From positions 1,567,501 through 1,631,500 of the forward strand of contig NZ_CP053021.1 in assembly GCF_013001025.1 (NCBI RefSeq): 64,000 bases of DNA, in the 5' to 3' direction. A model generated the notes under the pieces. It was not told the DNA's origin and made no database searches. It was given only the letters and a program-made list of their open reading frames with translations. This document shows, in pieces, positions 12,275 to 21,473 of this stretch; the first letter of the stretch is position 1; every line of letters begins with the position of its first letter. Source of the DNA: Sphingobium yanoikuyae (GTDB taxonomy: Bacteria; Pseudomonadota; Alphaproteobacteria; Sphingomonadales; Sphingomonadaceae). Made by a program: the position numbers and the translations under genes.

Positions 12275-13696
12275 ATGATCGCATTTGCCATCCTGCTAGC
12301 GGCAATCCATGTCGCGGTCATTGTTCGAGCAATCCTGCTCGAGGGACGCGAACCGCTGGCACGAACGGCCTGGCTGCTTCTGTTGATCGGCCTACCGGGA
12401 ATCGGAACGATCCTGTACCTCTTCTTCGGCGAACCGTGGATCTCTACCGCTTTTCGCGAGCGCGCGCGGCGAGCCTACAAGGAACTGCTGCCTTTTGCTC
12501 CGGATCACGCCGGCGCGCCGAATGACCCAACCGCCGCCGCCAACGCCTTTCGGACCTGCGAGGCGGCAAGCCATTGGCTGCTAGCCACAGGAAACACCGC
12601 TTCGGTCGCGACGGACTCGGACGGCGCAATCGAGACGATCGTTGCTGATATCGATGCCGCCCGCCAGACAGTGCATCTGTCCTTCTACATCTGGCTGAAT
12701 GATCACAACGGCACAAAGGTGGTCGAGGCGATCTGCCGGGCCGCCCGCCGCGGCGTGAAATGCCGCATCGTTGCCGATGCCGTCGGCTCGCGCGCGATGG
12801 TCAGATCACACGACTGGATGCGGATGCGCGAAGCCGGTGCAAAACTTTGCGTCTCGCTGAAAGCCCCGCTGGGCCTCGGCTTCCTGGTCGGGCACCGTGT
12901 CGATCTGCGCAATCACCGGAAGATCGTGGTGGTCGATGGCTGGATCACATGGTGCGGCAGCCAGAACTGCGCCGACCCGGCCTTTCTTCCCAAGCGCAAG
13001 TTCGCCCCCTGGGTCGATATCCTGATCCGCTATGAAGGGCCGGTAGCGCGTCAGGCCGAACTGATCTTTGCCGCTGCCTGGACAACAGAAACGGGCGAGG
13101 ATCTTCGCGAGGCGTTGAGCATGGGGGCGCCGCAGCCGCGAGAGGGGGGCTTTCCGGCCCTCGCGGTGGGCACGGGGCCCTTGTCGCCTCGTGGAACGAT
13201 GACCGATATCTTCGTGGCGGTCCTCGCATCAGCGCAGGAAAGCGTGACGATCACGACCCCATACTTCGCGCCTGACCCGCCATTACTAGCTGCGATTGTC
13301 GCTGCGGCCCGCCGGGGTGTCGAGATCCGCATCGTCTTTCCCCGGCGCAATGACAGCCGGATTGTCGGCGCGATCGGCCGTGCCTATTACCCCACGCTTG
13401 CGGCGGCGGGCGTGCGCATCTTCGAGTTTCGAGGCGGCCTGCTGCATGCCAAGACGCTTGTGGTTGACGGTTCGCTTGGGCTGGTTGGCTCCGCTAACAT
13501 GGATCGGCGCAGTCTCGATCTCAATTTCGAGAACAACGTCCTGTTTGCTTCGCTGGAACTGGCAGGACAGGTCGGCGAGCATCAACGCAAATGGATGGCG
13601 AGTTCGAACGAGATCGATCACGACGACATTGCCGCCCGGTCCATGCCACGCCGGTTCGTTGACAACATCCTGACGATGGTCGCAGCCGTATTCTGA
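12275..13696 (+). CDS. cls: Cardiolipin synthase-like phospholipase D family enzyme
   Basis: 473 residues. Two N-terminal membrane segments (FAILLAAIHVAVIVRAILL and WLLLLIGLPGIGTILYLFFG) precede two HKD motifs: NHRKIVVVDG near residue 215 and HAKTLVVDGSLGLVGSANMDRR near residue 390. This is the domain order of bacterial cardiolipin synthase A/B, which joins two phosphatidylglycerol molecules at the inner membrane. The length is usual. It follows the putative defence pair by 62 bases and may or may not share its transcript. Confidence 0.93.
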   Translation: MIAFAILLAAIHVAVIVRAILLEGREPLARTAWLLLLIGLPGIGTILYLFFGEPWISTAFRERARRAYKELLPFAPDHAGAPNDPTAAANAFRTCEAASHWLLATGNTASVATDSDGAIETIVADIDAARQTVHLSFYIWLNDHNGTKVVEAICRAARRGVKCRIVADAVGSRAMVRSHDWMRMREAGAKLCVSLKAPLGLGFLVGHRVDLRNHRKIVVVDGWITWCGSQNCADPAFLPKRKFAPWVDILIRYEGPVARQAELIFAAAWTTETGEDLREALSMGAPQPREGGFPALAVGTGPLSPRGTMTDIFVAVLASAQESVTITTPYFAPDPPLLAAIVAAARRGVEIRIVFPRRNDSRIVGAIGRAYYPTLAAAGVRIFEFRGGLLHAKTLVVDGSLGLVGSANMDRRSLDLNFENNVLFASLELAGQVGEHQRKWMASSNEIDHDDIAARSMPRRFVDNILTMVAAVF

Positions 13697-13771
13697 TCGT
13701 TTGATCTGTTGCGGCAAGGGTGACGCCGTTTGAATGCCGCACGGGGCACGACGCTGGTGCCGTCTCCAGCC

Positions 13772-14689
13772 TCAGACCGTGCGATGACGCCGAGATACTC
13801 GGATTCCTGAAGCGGAATTGTCGATTGGTTTATCGGCGCGGACGATCCGCACGCTATTCTTGCCCGCGTGCTTGGCCTGATACATCGCGAGGTCGGCCGC
13901 ATGCATCAATTCGGCGAGATTGCGAGATGCTGCAGGTGGGATGAGGAGGGCGCCCATGCTGCAGGTCAGCGGATACTGCCCCTGCGCGAGCAGGCTCGAC
14001 AACCGCAAGTGAATGCTGCGCGCGAAGCCTTGTCCTTCGGCTACGGACGGCACGTCCAGAAGGAGACCGAACTCATCGCCGCCCAGCCGTCCTACCAGAT
14101 CCTCGCGGCGCACGATCGCGGACAGGCTGTCGGCGAAGGTGCGCAGTACGGCGTCGCCGGCGCCGTGTCCGTGTGTGCTGTTGATCGCCTTGAAATCGTC
14201 CAGGTCCAGAATGACGAGCAGGAGGGGGGCGTTGCTGCGACCGGCCGCCTCGATCCTCTTGCCGGCGCGGCAATAAAAGACCTGATGGTTGAGCGCCCCC
14301 GTCATCGTATCCCGACGGGCGCGATAGCGTTCCCGTTGGAAGGAGCGCCGGAAACTGTTGATCACGATCGCGACGGTCCCGAAGCAGACCAGGCGCATGC
14401 AAAGCTTCACCGCCAATATGCCCGAGGTCAGTTCCGCCTCCTGCAAGACCGCCGGCATGGTTGTGAGAACCGCCACAACGATAGCGATGATGAAGCTGGC
14501 TGTACCGCCCAGAGACCAGGCTGCCCCGCAGATGAGGAGGAGGTAGAACGGCCCCATCCCGACATAGGGAAAACTGAAGTCAGCCCAGGCTATACCCGAG
14601 ATGATGACGACGATGGCGAACCAGGCAAGCCTGCGCGGCAGAAAATACAGGCTTTCGGCCACCCAGCCGCTAGGGGTAAGTCTCTCCAT
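13772..14689 (-). CDS. Membrane-bound diguanylate cyclase (GGDEF)
   Basis: 305 residues. Four to five hydrophobic segments fill residues 15-120 (an MASE-like sensor of unknown ligand). A complete GGDEF domain follows: DTMTGALNHQVF at its start, LDLDDFKAINSTHGHGAGD, and an intact GRLGGDEFG active site. The RRED five residues upstream matches the RxxD inhibitory I-site, so product feedback is expected. It makes cyclic di-GMP from two GTP. A PilZ protein, a possible receptor, is encoded 4 kb away. The stop side converges on the cardiolipin synthase gene. Confidence 0.93.
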   Translation of the reverse strand: MERLTPSGWVAESLYFLPRRLAWFAIVVIISGIAWADFSFPYVGMGPFYLLLICGAAWSLGGTASFIIAIVVAVLTTMPAVLQEAELTSGILAVKLCMRLVCFGTVAIVINSFRRSFQRERYRARRDTMTGALNHQVFYCRAGKRIEAAGRSNAPLLLVILDLDDFKAINSTHGHGAGDAVLRTFADSLSAIVRREDLVGRLGGDEFGLLLDVPSVAEGQGFARSIHLRLSSLLAQGQYPLTCSMGALLIPPAASRNLAELMHAADLAMYQAKHAGKNSVRIVRADKPIDNSASGIRVSRRHRTV

Positions 14690-14850
14690 GCGTCACACCT
14701 GACCTCACCACTTATTTTCTTTGCATGTCGGACATAGCGTGCGCGGCGACAACTACGGTGGCCGGTCGTGTTGCCTCAAGCAAAGATGTTCCCGAGGCGT
14801 TTGCCGTTGCCTCATCAGAATGGTTCCCATAGCCGATTGGGCCAGATCTT

Positions 14851-14917
14851 TCCATCCATTGCCTGTTCGCGGGTTGCGGAGCGTAGCGAAGCGGCGCGCG
14901 AACAGGCAATGGATGGA
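14851..14917 (-). terminator. 21-bp perfect palindrome ending the transposase transcript
   Basis: The arms TCCATCCATTGCCTGTTCGCG (split 14851-14860, 14861-14871) and its exact complement at 14897-14917 flank a 25-base spacer. It lies 16 bases beyond the transposase stop, inside the insertion sequence. Without a strong T-run it may protect against read-in transcription or stop transcription in both directions. Confidence 0.75.
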
Positions 14918-14932
14918 GCGCCGTTCGCGCCA

Positions 14933-16402
14933 CTATTCAGCCGCCACTGCGGCAGCCCCGAGGATCAGTGCGTCGGCTTTCGCTGCTCGCCACCGTTTGC
15001 GCTGTCGTTCGAAAGTCCTCAACTGGCCTGGGAGGTACAGGCCGGGGTGGTCCGCGCAAAGCTGTTCAAACAAATCACGAGACGTTTGCCCCATGGCGCT
15101 TTCGAACAGGGCGGTCACCTCGGTTGCCGTCGCCGCGAAGGGATCGACGCGGGTCCTCCAAGTACGCTGTGGACGCGCCGGTTCCTCCAGGGTGCCGGAA
15201 TGCCAAGCATCCTTGAGGCTCGCCAGAAAGTCCCCAAGCCGCGCGTCCGGCTGGATTGCCCCCTCAACCTGCTCATCCTGTGAAAGATTGAGCAGTTGCT
15301 GCTGACAATGACGCATGCGTGCGAGCAGGTCGATGGGATCCAGGCTCGCCTGCATGGTCGACAACTGTGTCTTGATAGCATTGCTGACTCGGGCATCTGC
15401 AAGGAGACGCTGACAGGGCGTGACCGGCTTATCGTAGCGTTTGATAACCTTGGCGCCATGACGTTCCTTTGAGATCAGTTTGAAGGATGGTTGAAGCAAG
15501 TTTACAAACAGGCGCGAAGCGGCGTAGAGATTTTCAAGAATTTGGAGGGCTTCGAGCCCTTCATATCGACGATATCCAACCAGCTTTCTGACCACGGATC
15601 CGTTCTTCTGCTCTACCCACGCTTGGTCATTTTTGTGATACGGGCGAGAACGGGTAAAGGTTATATTATGAACTGCACACCAAGCCTGAATAGTTTCGTT
15701 CATAAAGACCGTGTCGTTGTCAGTATCCAGCCCAAGGATCGGCATCGGAAGTGATCGCTGCAGCTTGGTCAGTGCCTGCACCAGATACTCTTGCTCGCGA
15801 AACGGAATCGGCATCGTTTCGGTCCACCCGCTGGCAATGTCCGTGAGAGTCAGGGTCTGGACAAATCTTCCATCTGCGGACGGACCCGAATGGGCCACTA
15901 GATCGGCCTCAAAGAACCCCGGTGACGGGTCACCCCAGTCTGCAAAGGTGCGGACCGGGACCGCTGCCTTCACGGCCGCCGACGGTGGTGCCCGTCGCCG
16001 CCGCTTGGCCCCTTCGCGGAACGGCGCCAGACGGCGATCGATTGTCGCCGCACTCATGGTAAGGATCCCAGCCCGAATGGCTGGTAGCAGGGTCATATGT
16101 CCGTGGCGCTCCATGGCCTCGACAAGCAGCGGCAGCATTGCGTGTAACCGCTTTCCACAGACCCGGTCAGAGGCCTCCCACAGCGTCACCAGCGCGCCGT
16201 CCATCTCGTCGTTGTAGAGACGCATCTCCGGTCTTGGCGCGCCCCGCTCACGCCGCCCTGTAGCGCGCAGGATCCGGGCCGCATGCTTGCGGTGAAAGCC
16301 TGTAATGGCCGTGAATACATCGAGGATCTTCCCTCGATTCGCGCGATCGCCTTTTCGATACCGCTCGCCAGTTGCTGCAATCATGTCGTCGCGCGTCATC
16401 AT
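14933..16402 (-). CDS. DDE transposase of the insertion sequence
   Basis: 489 residues. An N-terminal helix-turn-helix region (RANRGKILDVFTAITGFHRKHAARIL) is followed by an rve-type catalytic core with candidate acidic triad FFEADLVAHSG, LDTDNDTVFMN and WVEQKNG. The start ATG at 16402 (or the next codon) follows GAGGAGGG with good spacing. The layout and length suit the ISNCY/IS1202-like group. The frame is intact, so the element may be active. Confidence 0.92.
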   Translation of the reverse strand: MMTRDDMIAATGERYRKGDRANRGKILDVFTAITGFHRKHAARILRATGRRERGAPRPEMRLYNDEMDGALVTLWEASDRVCGKRLHAMLPLLVEAMERHGHMTLLPAIRAGILTMSAATIDRRLAPFREGAKRRRRAPPSAAVKAAVPVRTFADWGDPSPGFFEADLVAHSGPSADGRFVQTLTLTDIASGWTETMPIPFREQEYLVQALTKLQRSLPMPILGLDTDNDTVFMNETIQAWCAVHNITFTRSRPYHKNDQAWVEQKNGSVVRKLVGYRRYEGLEALQILENLYAASRLFVNLLQPSFKLISKERHGAKVIKRYDKPVTPCQRLLADARVSNAIKTQLSTMQASLDPIDLLARMRHCQQQLLNLSQDEQVEGAIQPDARLGDFLASLKDAWHSGTLEEPARPQRTWRTRVDPFAATATEVTALFESAMGQTSRDLFEQLCADHPGLYLPGQLRTFERQRKRWRAAKADALILGAAAVAAE

Positions 16403-16712
16403 GCTGACCCTCCTCATTTGTCTGCTCCACAATCAATATCTTCGGGAGCATTCTTGATGAGGCAACGACTATGCCTTGGGGAACAATTCTATTGAGGCAA
16501 TGCGCCGGACTCCGTAATCGACGCGCTACACATAGTGCCCGCCGTGGAGGCGAGGCGCCAGTTCAACTCTGGTGCGGGCCACAATGTTGAGGGCCCATCA
16601 TCGCCATTTCCGGCCTATGATAGAGCCGATTGGTTAAAAACTCCGTCCGCCCAGAATAATAATGCGTCAAATCAGAACCCGGCAGGCACGGGAATAGATA
16701 CGGCGTAGGACT

Positions 16713-17678
16713 TCAGCTTGGCTCCTGGGCCAGCTTAGCCATCGTGGCTCGCGATGGTGCGAAGAACGTGGTGCCGGTGTGGGCGGTGGAGAAATCGAGC
16801 AGGCGGTCGTAGGCGCCGGCAGGCTCGCCGACGAACATGCGCTGCAGCATGCTCTCAACGACCCACAGATGGCGGGAATATCCGATAAAATAGGTTCCGT
16901 ACTCGCCGCGGCCGGGGCTGCCGAAGGGCATGTTATCGCGCAGTATATCATGCTCGGTCCCATCGGCATCGACGATCGTTGCCAGCGACTTGTGGGATTT
17001 TCGCGGGGCTGCATCGTCGTCGATCTCGATATTATCGACCTTGGTGCGACCTATGATTGCTTCCTGCTTTGCCGTATCGACGGCATTCCAGGCCGCGAGG
17101 TCGTGAAGGTATTTCTGCACCACGACGTAGCTGCCGCCGGCAAAGTCGCCATCCTCATCGCCGACAAGCGCCGAGGTCGGGATGTCGCGGCCCGCCGGGT
17201 TCGCGGTACCGTCCACGAAGCCGAGAAGGTCACGCGCATCGAAATAGCGAAAGCCTGAAACCTCGTCGACGACGCGGACAGCATCGCCGAGCGTGGTCAG
17301 CAACAGCTTCTCGAGTTCGAAACAGAAATCGGCGCGTTCGGCGCGGATGTGAAACAGCATGTCTCCGGGCGTAGACGGCGCATTGTGCGTGGGGCCCGTG
17401 ATGGCCGCGAACGGCTTCAGTTCGGCAGGCCTTTTCGACGGATCAAGACGGTCCCACAGGTTCGCGCCGATCCCGACGATGCACGACAGCTTCGCTCCAA
17501 GGTCACGGAAACCTACTGTCTTGATGAGGTCATCGAGACCGTCGAGGACCGATCGGACGGTGCTGAGAGGAGAGGGGCCATCGGCGATGCAGAGCACCAG
17601 AAAAACCGCGGAACTCGAAAGGGGAGCCTCAATGCTTTGCGCGTCGATCGGAACCCGGTCCCATGTCTGTCCTGCCAT
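16713..17678 (-). CDS. DyP-type heme peroxidase
   Basis: 321 residues, the length of bacterial type B DyP/YfeX proteins. The distal heme motif is GFVDGTANPAG (catalytic Asp) near residue 153. The conserved Arg lies in the block NMPFGSPGRGEYGTYFIGYSR near 248-268, and the proximal His is probably in the SHKSLA segment near 228. Such enzymes oxidise dyes, phenols or porphyrins with hydrogen peroxide. No signal peptide or encapsulin partner is seen. It is a single gene just past the insertion sequence. The 212 bases to the IS end hold no recognisable gene. Confidence 0.92.
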   Translation of the reverse strand: MAGQTWDRVPIDAQSIEAPLSSSAVFLVLCIADGPSPLSTVRSVLDGLDDLIKTVGFRDLGAKLSCIVGIGANLWDRLDPSKRPAELKPFAAITGPTHNAPSTPGDMLFHIRAERADFCFELEKLLLTTLGDAVRVVDEVSGFRYFDARDLLGFVDGTANPAGRDIPTSALVGDEDGDFAGGSYVVVQKYLHDLAAWNAVDTAKQEAIIGRTKVDNIEIDDDAAPRKSHKSLATIVDADGTEHDILRDNMPFGSPGRGEYGTYFIGYSRHLWVVESMLQRMFVGEPAGAYDRLLDFSTAHTGTTFFAPSRATMAKLAQEPS

Positions 17679-18235
17679 TCGTCACTCCGACACTCATTGC
17701 CGACTGCGCCGATGCCGCGCCGCAGCGGTAAGGTTATGCATTTCGTGCAGCGGCCGCCACCGCTGATCGTCTCCGGAGCCATTTCTGATGGCCGGATCAA
17801 ACGGCGCTAGGTGCGTTCAGCCGGATCGACAAGAGGGCATGGTCTCTGACTGCGCCCTCTTACCGCGGAAAAAGTGAAGCGCCAGGAGTAGGCAAATATG
17901 TCGATAACCGGTGAATGAAGCCGTCGATAACCTGTGATCGGCGGGGTGACAGGGCCGGGATTAGGAACCGCGCATCAGTCGCCACCCGACGCGACGCTGC
18001 ACAATCAGAACCCTCCAGTGGGTAAGAAATTAAGGGCGATCACTTGAGGCCATCGGCCCGCTTATCCCCAATGTCCCCAGCAGGCAGCCGACACCCCGCG
18101 CCCACCCAATTGCGACATCAAGGCGCTCTTTCCGATGCCGTCGACTTTGTCGTGATTAAGCTGACCTCAAGATCTGATCGTCTTGTCGTTGACAAGGCTG
18201 AAGCGCCTAATTGGCTGGAGAAACAAGCAGACGCG
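17679..18235. other. 557-bp stretch without a clear gene; contains a hairpin
   Basis: No convincing coding frame is seen on either strand. A hairpin with an 8-bp stem (AAGAGGGC at 17831-17838, GCCCTCTT at 17854-17861) has a 15-base loop. It might end transcription from either side, but no U-tract follows. Confidence 0.4.
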
Positions 18236-18619
18236 CTACTGAAAGCGCGTTTCGGCACCCAGCCAATGCGAATCCCGGGATGGTCGATCATACAGCGAAA
18301 TCGGCTCCGGCGTCGTTAGCGCTTGCGGTCCCCACGTCGTCACGCTCGGAACGCAGGGAAAGACCTGCGGCAGCAACTGCGTGAACCTCGCCCAGATCCG
18401 ATCCGCTTCAGTGACGATGACAAGGCGTGCGCTCCATTCCCTGTCGATGTCTACCGCCAAAGCCAGGTGCCATATCTCATTGTCCAACTGAACGCGTCCC
18501 GCGCTAATCCCCTGGACGGCGCGCCAGGGTAGTTCACAACGCTTGTCTGCGCTCTCGACAACCATGCCTGCAAGCGTGACGGCTGAAGGACGAAACCAAC
18601 TGGAATTACCGTTCAGCAC
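18236..18619 (-). CDS. Hypothetical protein, last gene of a PilZ mini-operon
   Basis: 127 residues, no family recognised. The core (LPWRAVQGISAGRVQLDNEIWHLALAVD) looks like alternating beta strands, and the C-terminus is polar. It overlaps the preceding 67-residue gene by 7 bases on the same strand, which supports translation. The third-codon pattern fits its neighbours. Confidence 0.5.
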   Translation of the reverse strand: MLNGNSSWFRPSAVTLAGMVVESADKRCELPWRAVQGISAGRVQLDNEIWHLALAVDIDREWSARLVIVTEADRIWARFTQLLPQVFPCVPSVTTWGPQALTTPEPISLYDRPSRDSHWLGAETRFQ

Positions 18620-18816
18620 AGAGGCACACCCTCACTAAGGATATCGCCGACGATGATCCTGGCGCTGCCCTGGCCGGTGATCCTTTCAACACAGCCGCGC
18701 GGCGTCTGGATGGATGCGCCGGGAAAGGCGATTTCAATGACATGGGCATCGGGAACCGGCTGTCCCGTGGCATCGAGGACATGGATACGAGGCATGAGTT
18801 TGACGCGGTAGTCCAT
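18613..18816 (-). CDS. Small hypothetical protein downstream of PilZ
   Basis: 67 residues starting MDYRVKLMPRIHVLD. It looks beta-rich (VPDAHVIEIAFPG, ARIIVGDIL). It lies in the same frame as the 30-residue ORF before it, separated only by a TAG at 18828-18826. The two pieces could be one gene split by a nonsense change, or two coupled genes. No function can be assigned. Confidence 0.45.
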   Translation of the reverse strand: MDYRVKLMPRIHVLDATGQPVPDAHVIEIAFPGASIQTPRGCVERITGQGSARIIVGDILSEGVPLC

Positions 18817-18825
18817 CGGGTCGAT

Positions 18826-18918
18826 CTAGCGCGGCGTCTCCAGGTGATAAAGACGGGCCATGTCGGAAAGGCATAGCGGGGACGCCGCGGCATTCGTAAT
18901 CGCAAGCCGGCCTGCCAT
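18826..18918 (-). CDS. 30-residue ORF coupled to the PilZ gene
   Basis: It starts in a TGATG overlap with the PilZ stop codon (ATG at 18918) and reads MAGRLAITNAAASP onward to TAG at 18826. The frame continues without shift into the 67-residue gene. It is supported by position rather than by family and might be the first part of an interrupted gene. Confidence 0.35.
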   Translation of the reverse strand: MAGRLAITNAAASPLCLSDMARLYHLETPR

Positions 18919-19226
18919 CAGCTTCGCTTCCCCGATCGCCCGTTCAGGGCCGCCAGCAGCGCCCGAAAATCGTCAGGCCGAACGATGCGTTCGAACTGGA
19001 AGCCGCTGCGATCGCCATGAACCCAGACGAGATGGGCTTCGATACGCCCGATGACGGGCAGGCGGATCTCAATTCTTTCACCGCGCTGGATCTCCACTTC
19101 ATTCGCGCACATGAAGCCCTGATCGGAGATGTTGACGATCTCCAGCGTCAACTCACCCAGGCGGCGGTGGTCGGCAGTCAGGGAATGCGCAATATCGTGG
19201 CGTCTGCCGCGACGCATTTCAATCAT
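18918..19226 (-). CDS. PilZ-domain protein (cyclic di-GMP receptor)
   Basis: 102 residues, essentially one PilZ domain. The ligand motif RxxxR is present in RRGRRHDI near the N-terminus, and the D/NxSxxG motif appears as NISDQG near residue 33, so cyclic di-GMP binding is likely. The ATG at 19226 places RRGRR at the N-terminus, as in single-domain PilZ proteins. It heads a run of overlapping small genes. The diguanylate cyclase 4 kb away could supply the ligand. Confidence 0.85.
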   Translation of the reverse strand: MIEMRRGRRHDIAHSLTADHRRLGELTLEIVNISDQGFMCANEVEIQRGERIEIRLPVIGRIEAHLVWVHGDRSGFQFERIVRPDDFRALLAALNGRSGKRS

Positions 19227-19365
19227 GGAATACTGCTCCAGAGGTCGGAACCGGCACCCGCACCCAGGCCCTTCCGCGCCCTCAGGCAACAGCAATCCGG
19301 TTAATTTCCGGTAAAATCCACCGCTGACTCCGCAGTTTTGCGACGCCGATCCCCCCGCCCCGCCG

Positions 19366-19863
19366 TTGTCGCCTGGCGACGAGTTAAGTTTGCCTCAGAG
19401 GGCCGATTTGTATGCGGCCAGTCAAATCGATTACAGTGCGCCGGGCCTGCAACTGGTTCAGGGAATTTTGAGGATGACATCGCGAGACGACATGGTCCCG
19501 ACGTGGCTCGCGGCAATAGAGCAATTTCGCAAGACCCGCCACGCCTTCACCGAGTGGCGGGCGAGCACGCCCTGTCCAGATCCTAATCTCACTCCCGAAG
19601 ACTATGACAAAGCCTGTGCGAGGGTACGCAAATGGGAGCGAACCGACGCCAGTTTCGCCGTCCCCTACGAGACAGCGGTCCAAACCCTCCTATCCCTCCC
19701 GGCGCCCAATATCGAAGCGGCAATCGTCAAGCTCCAACTGGCTCGTGAGGCTTTGCGCGATCAGGACGTCGAGGAAATTATCGTCCCGATTCTGCAAACC
19801 ATCGAGCAGGATCTCCATCGCCTCGCCGACGAAGAGAATGGCGCTGAGGCTGAGCCCAACTAG
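19366..19863 (+). CDS. Hypothetical helical protein
   Basis: Up to 165 residues; an inner start at 19474 (MTSRDDMVPT) would give 129. The sequence is mostly helical and acidic at the C-terminus (DVEEIIVPILQTIEQDLHRLADEENG). It resembles no family that I recognise; similar small proteins are common on prophages and plasmids. It stands alone and diverges from the PilZ gene. Confidence 0.5.
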   Translation: MSPGDELSLPQRADLYAASQIDYSAPGLQLVQGILRMTSRDDMVPTWLAAIEQFRKTRHAFTEWRASTPCPDPNLTPEDYDKACARVRKWERTDASFAVPYETAVQTLLSLPAPNIEAAIVKLQLAREALRDQDVEEIIVPILQTIEQDLHRLADEENGAEAEPN

Positions 19864-20160
19864 GCGGGCTACCAAATCCCGCCTTCTACTCCGCGTGCCC
19901 GGTCATCAAGCGACAAAAATTGAGCCTTCCACGCAGTGCCCGGAAGGTTCCAGTCATGAGCGCCACCTCACCGGCGGCGTCCTTCGGGTCGCTGCCGGTG
20001 AATATCTCACGTAGGCCGTCAAATCGCGTTACAATGTTGCAAGATCGACGCGGGACGGAGAAACGGGGGCTCTCGCCTCGTTTCTACGGGCTATCGACAC
20101 GGCATTAACCACCACCGCAGAAATCCGGTTCTCAACGCGACGTCGTGAGACACCATACGA

Positions 20161-20187
20161 AAAAGAAGCTGGCCGCCAGGGCCAGCC
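20161..20187 (-). terminator. Intrinsic terminator, probably for the acyl carrier protein transcript
   Basis: Read on the minus strand, a 7-bp stem (GCTGGCC at 20187-20181 and GGCCAGC at 20175-20169) with a 5-base loop is followed by TTCTTTTT. It lies about 160 bases past the acyl carrier protein stop. The rest of 19864-20346 has no clear gene; a frame on the minus strand at 19885-20083 is open but lacks a good start. Confidence 0.65.
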
Positions 20188-20346
20188 TTTGAAAGTCCGG
20201 GTGAGGATGCCCAAAAGGACGAAGGATTGGCTGCGCTTGTTCAGAAGCTGGTGCAACAGCAGATTTTGCATCAGACTGTGCGATAAATGAGAGCACCACT
20301 GGTTCCGGACTTGCGTGATGATGCGGTTACCTGAAATGCCCTCGAC

Positions 20347-20601
20347 TTATGCGCTGCCCGGACGCGCCTGTTGGGCCGTCTCGATGTAAGTGATCGCATC
20401 CTGCACCGTGATTATAGCGTCGATATCGGCGTCGACAATCGTCACCCCGAATTCATCTTCGAATGCCATCACCAGTTCCACCACGTCGAGACTGTCGCCG
20501 CCCAGATCCTCGATGAACCTCGCTTCTGGCGTGACCTGATCGGCGTAGACGCCCATATGTTCGATCACGATGCTGGTAACCCGTGCGGCGACGTCGTTCA
20601 T
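20347..20601 (-). CDS. Acyl carrier protein
   Basis: 84 residues from ATG 20601 ([12 protein letters not shown]). The phosphopantetheine site is intact in [19 protein letters not shown], with Ser near residue 37. It has the helix lengths of a normal ACP but is not next to fab genes, so it is an extra, orphan ACP that may serve a special acyl pathway (lipid modification or secondary product). The bactofilin-like gene lies upstream on the same strand, 239 bases away. Confidence 0.9.
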   Translation of the reverse strand: MNDVAARVTSIVIEHMGVYADQVTPEARFIEDLGGDSLDVVELVMAFEDEFGVTIVDADIDAIITVQDAITYIETAQQARPGSA

Positions 20602-20840
20602 ACAGACCAACCCCTGATGATACAGGGCCCCCATCATATCCGGACCGTTGACAGCGATCGGTGCAGAAACGCCGCCGGAGCGAGGGCCTGTCTCCGCATG
20701 GTCGCTGCATCTGCCTCGGCTCGTCAAGAGAGGAACAGCAGGCCAGACGTGCTACTTCACCAGCAGAGCGTGCCGCGGACACGCCAATCCAACGTCGATG
20801 GGAATGGATCAGTCGGAAACCTGCCTCAGAAGCGCTGCCG

Positions 20841-21197
20841 TTATAGCGGCAAGTGCCGCGTTCCCGATCGCCGAGGGGCGGCCGAACGAGGTTTCCCGCC
20901 GCCCAGGACGTGTGCAGCAGGATCGATGATGGTGACGCCATCGCGTGAACTGCTCGCGATGGCGTCAGCCATGCCGAACAGTTCCACCCGTCCGCCGTCG
21001 TTATAGATGCGCCCGGCGACGGTTCCGCGCACGACGGCGCGGGCATCCTTCTCCACCCGCAGATCGCCGGCGATCGTGCCATGGAGGATGAATCGCTTTC
21101 CGCTGCGAACTGTCGCGCCCCCGGAAACCCTGCCGTAGAGAGCGATATCCTCGTCGAGCGCGAGAGGGCCATCGAGGTTGCCGTGAACTGCCTTCAC
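20841..21197 (-). CDS. Bactofilin-like polymer-forming protein
   Basis: 118 residues with the short right-handed beta-helix repeats typical of bactofilins (ALYGRVSGGATVRSGKRF, HGTIAGDLRVEKDA, RGTVAGRIYNDGG). The family forms filaments near the membrane. The start is uncertain: a GTG at 21197 with no clear ribosome site. A slightly different start would not change the core domain. Confidence 0.65.
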   Translation of the reverse strand: MKAVHGNLDGPLALDEDIALYGRVSGGATVRSGKRFILHGTIAGDLRVEKDARAVVRGTVAGRIYNDGGRVELFGMADAIASSSRDGVTIIDPAAHVLGGGKPRSAAPRRSGTRHLPL

Positions 21198-21473
21198 TTC
21201 AGCTACTCAAAATATCCGTACCATATCCGCGCCGGCAATATGCCGCGCCGGGAGGCATCCATGCCAAACGGCACTCATCTGCGAGGATCATATGCGAAGC
21301 GCGCCCATACTGTTTATAGCGTCGGGAGTCAGTACACCGCAGATCCATTCGTCGCTGAAGCGGGTGAAATCAGCGCTCAACGCCGCTTCACTGCCTCCAA
21401 ATCCGATCCGCATCTTCCGAGGAAATTGCCGAAGACCCGACTAACTCCGCCTCCTGATGGCGGCTTGCCATCA

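Larger units (their letters stand above)
14771..16500 (-). mobile_element. Complete insertion sequence (ISNCY/IS1202-like)
   Basis: The 1.73-kb element is bounded by imperfect inverted ends starting TTGCCTCAA (14771) and ending ttgaggcaa (16500). Both ends carry the same internal blocks in the same order: a TGTTCCC-type motif about 10 bases in, then GTTGCCTCATC about 35 bases in. It holds one transposase gene and a long terminator palindrome. No target-site duplication can be seen in the flanks (gtcgtg left, tgcgcc right), so it may have rearranged or use very short duplications. Confidence 0.85.

Noticed and set aside
14763..16508. Target-site duplication of the insertion sequence
   Set aside because: The bases next to the two ends (gtcgtg and tgcgcc) do not match.
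19885..20083. An open minus-strand frame reading RFDGLREIFTGSDPKDAAGE and onward
   Set aside because: It reads like protein but has no usable start apart from an inner ATG and no family match; it may be a remnant.
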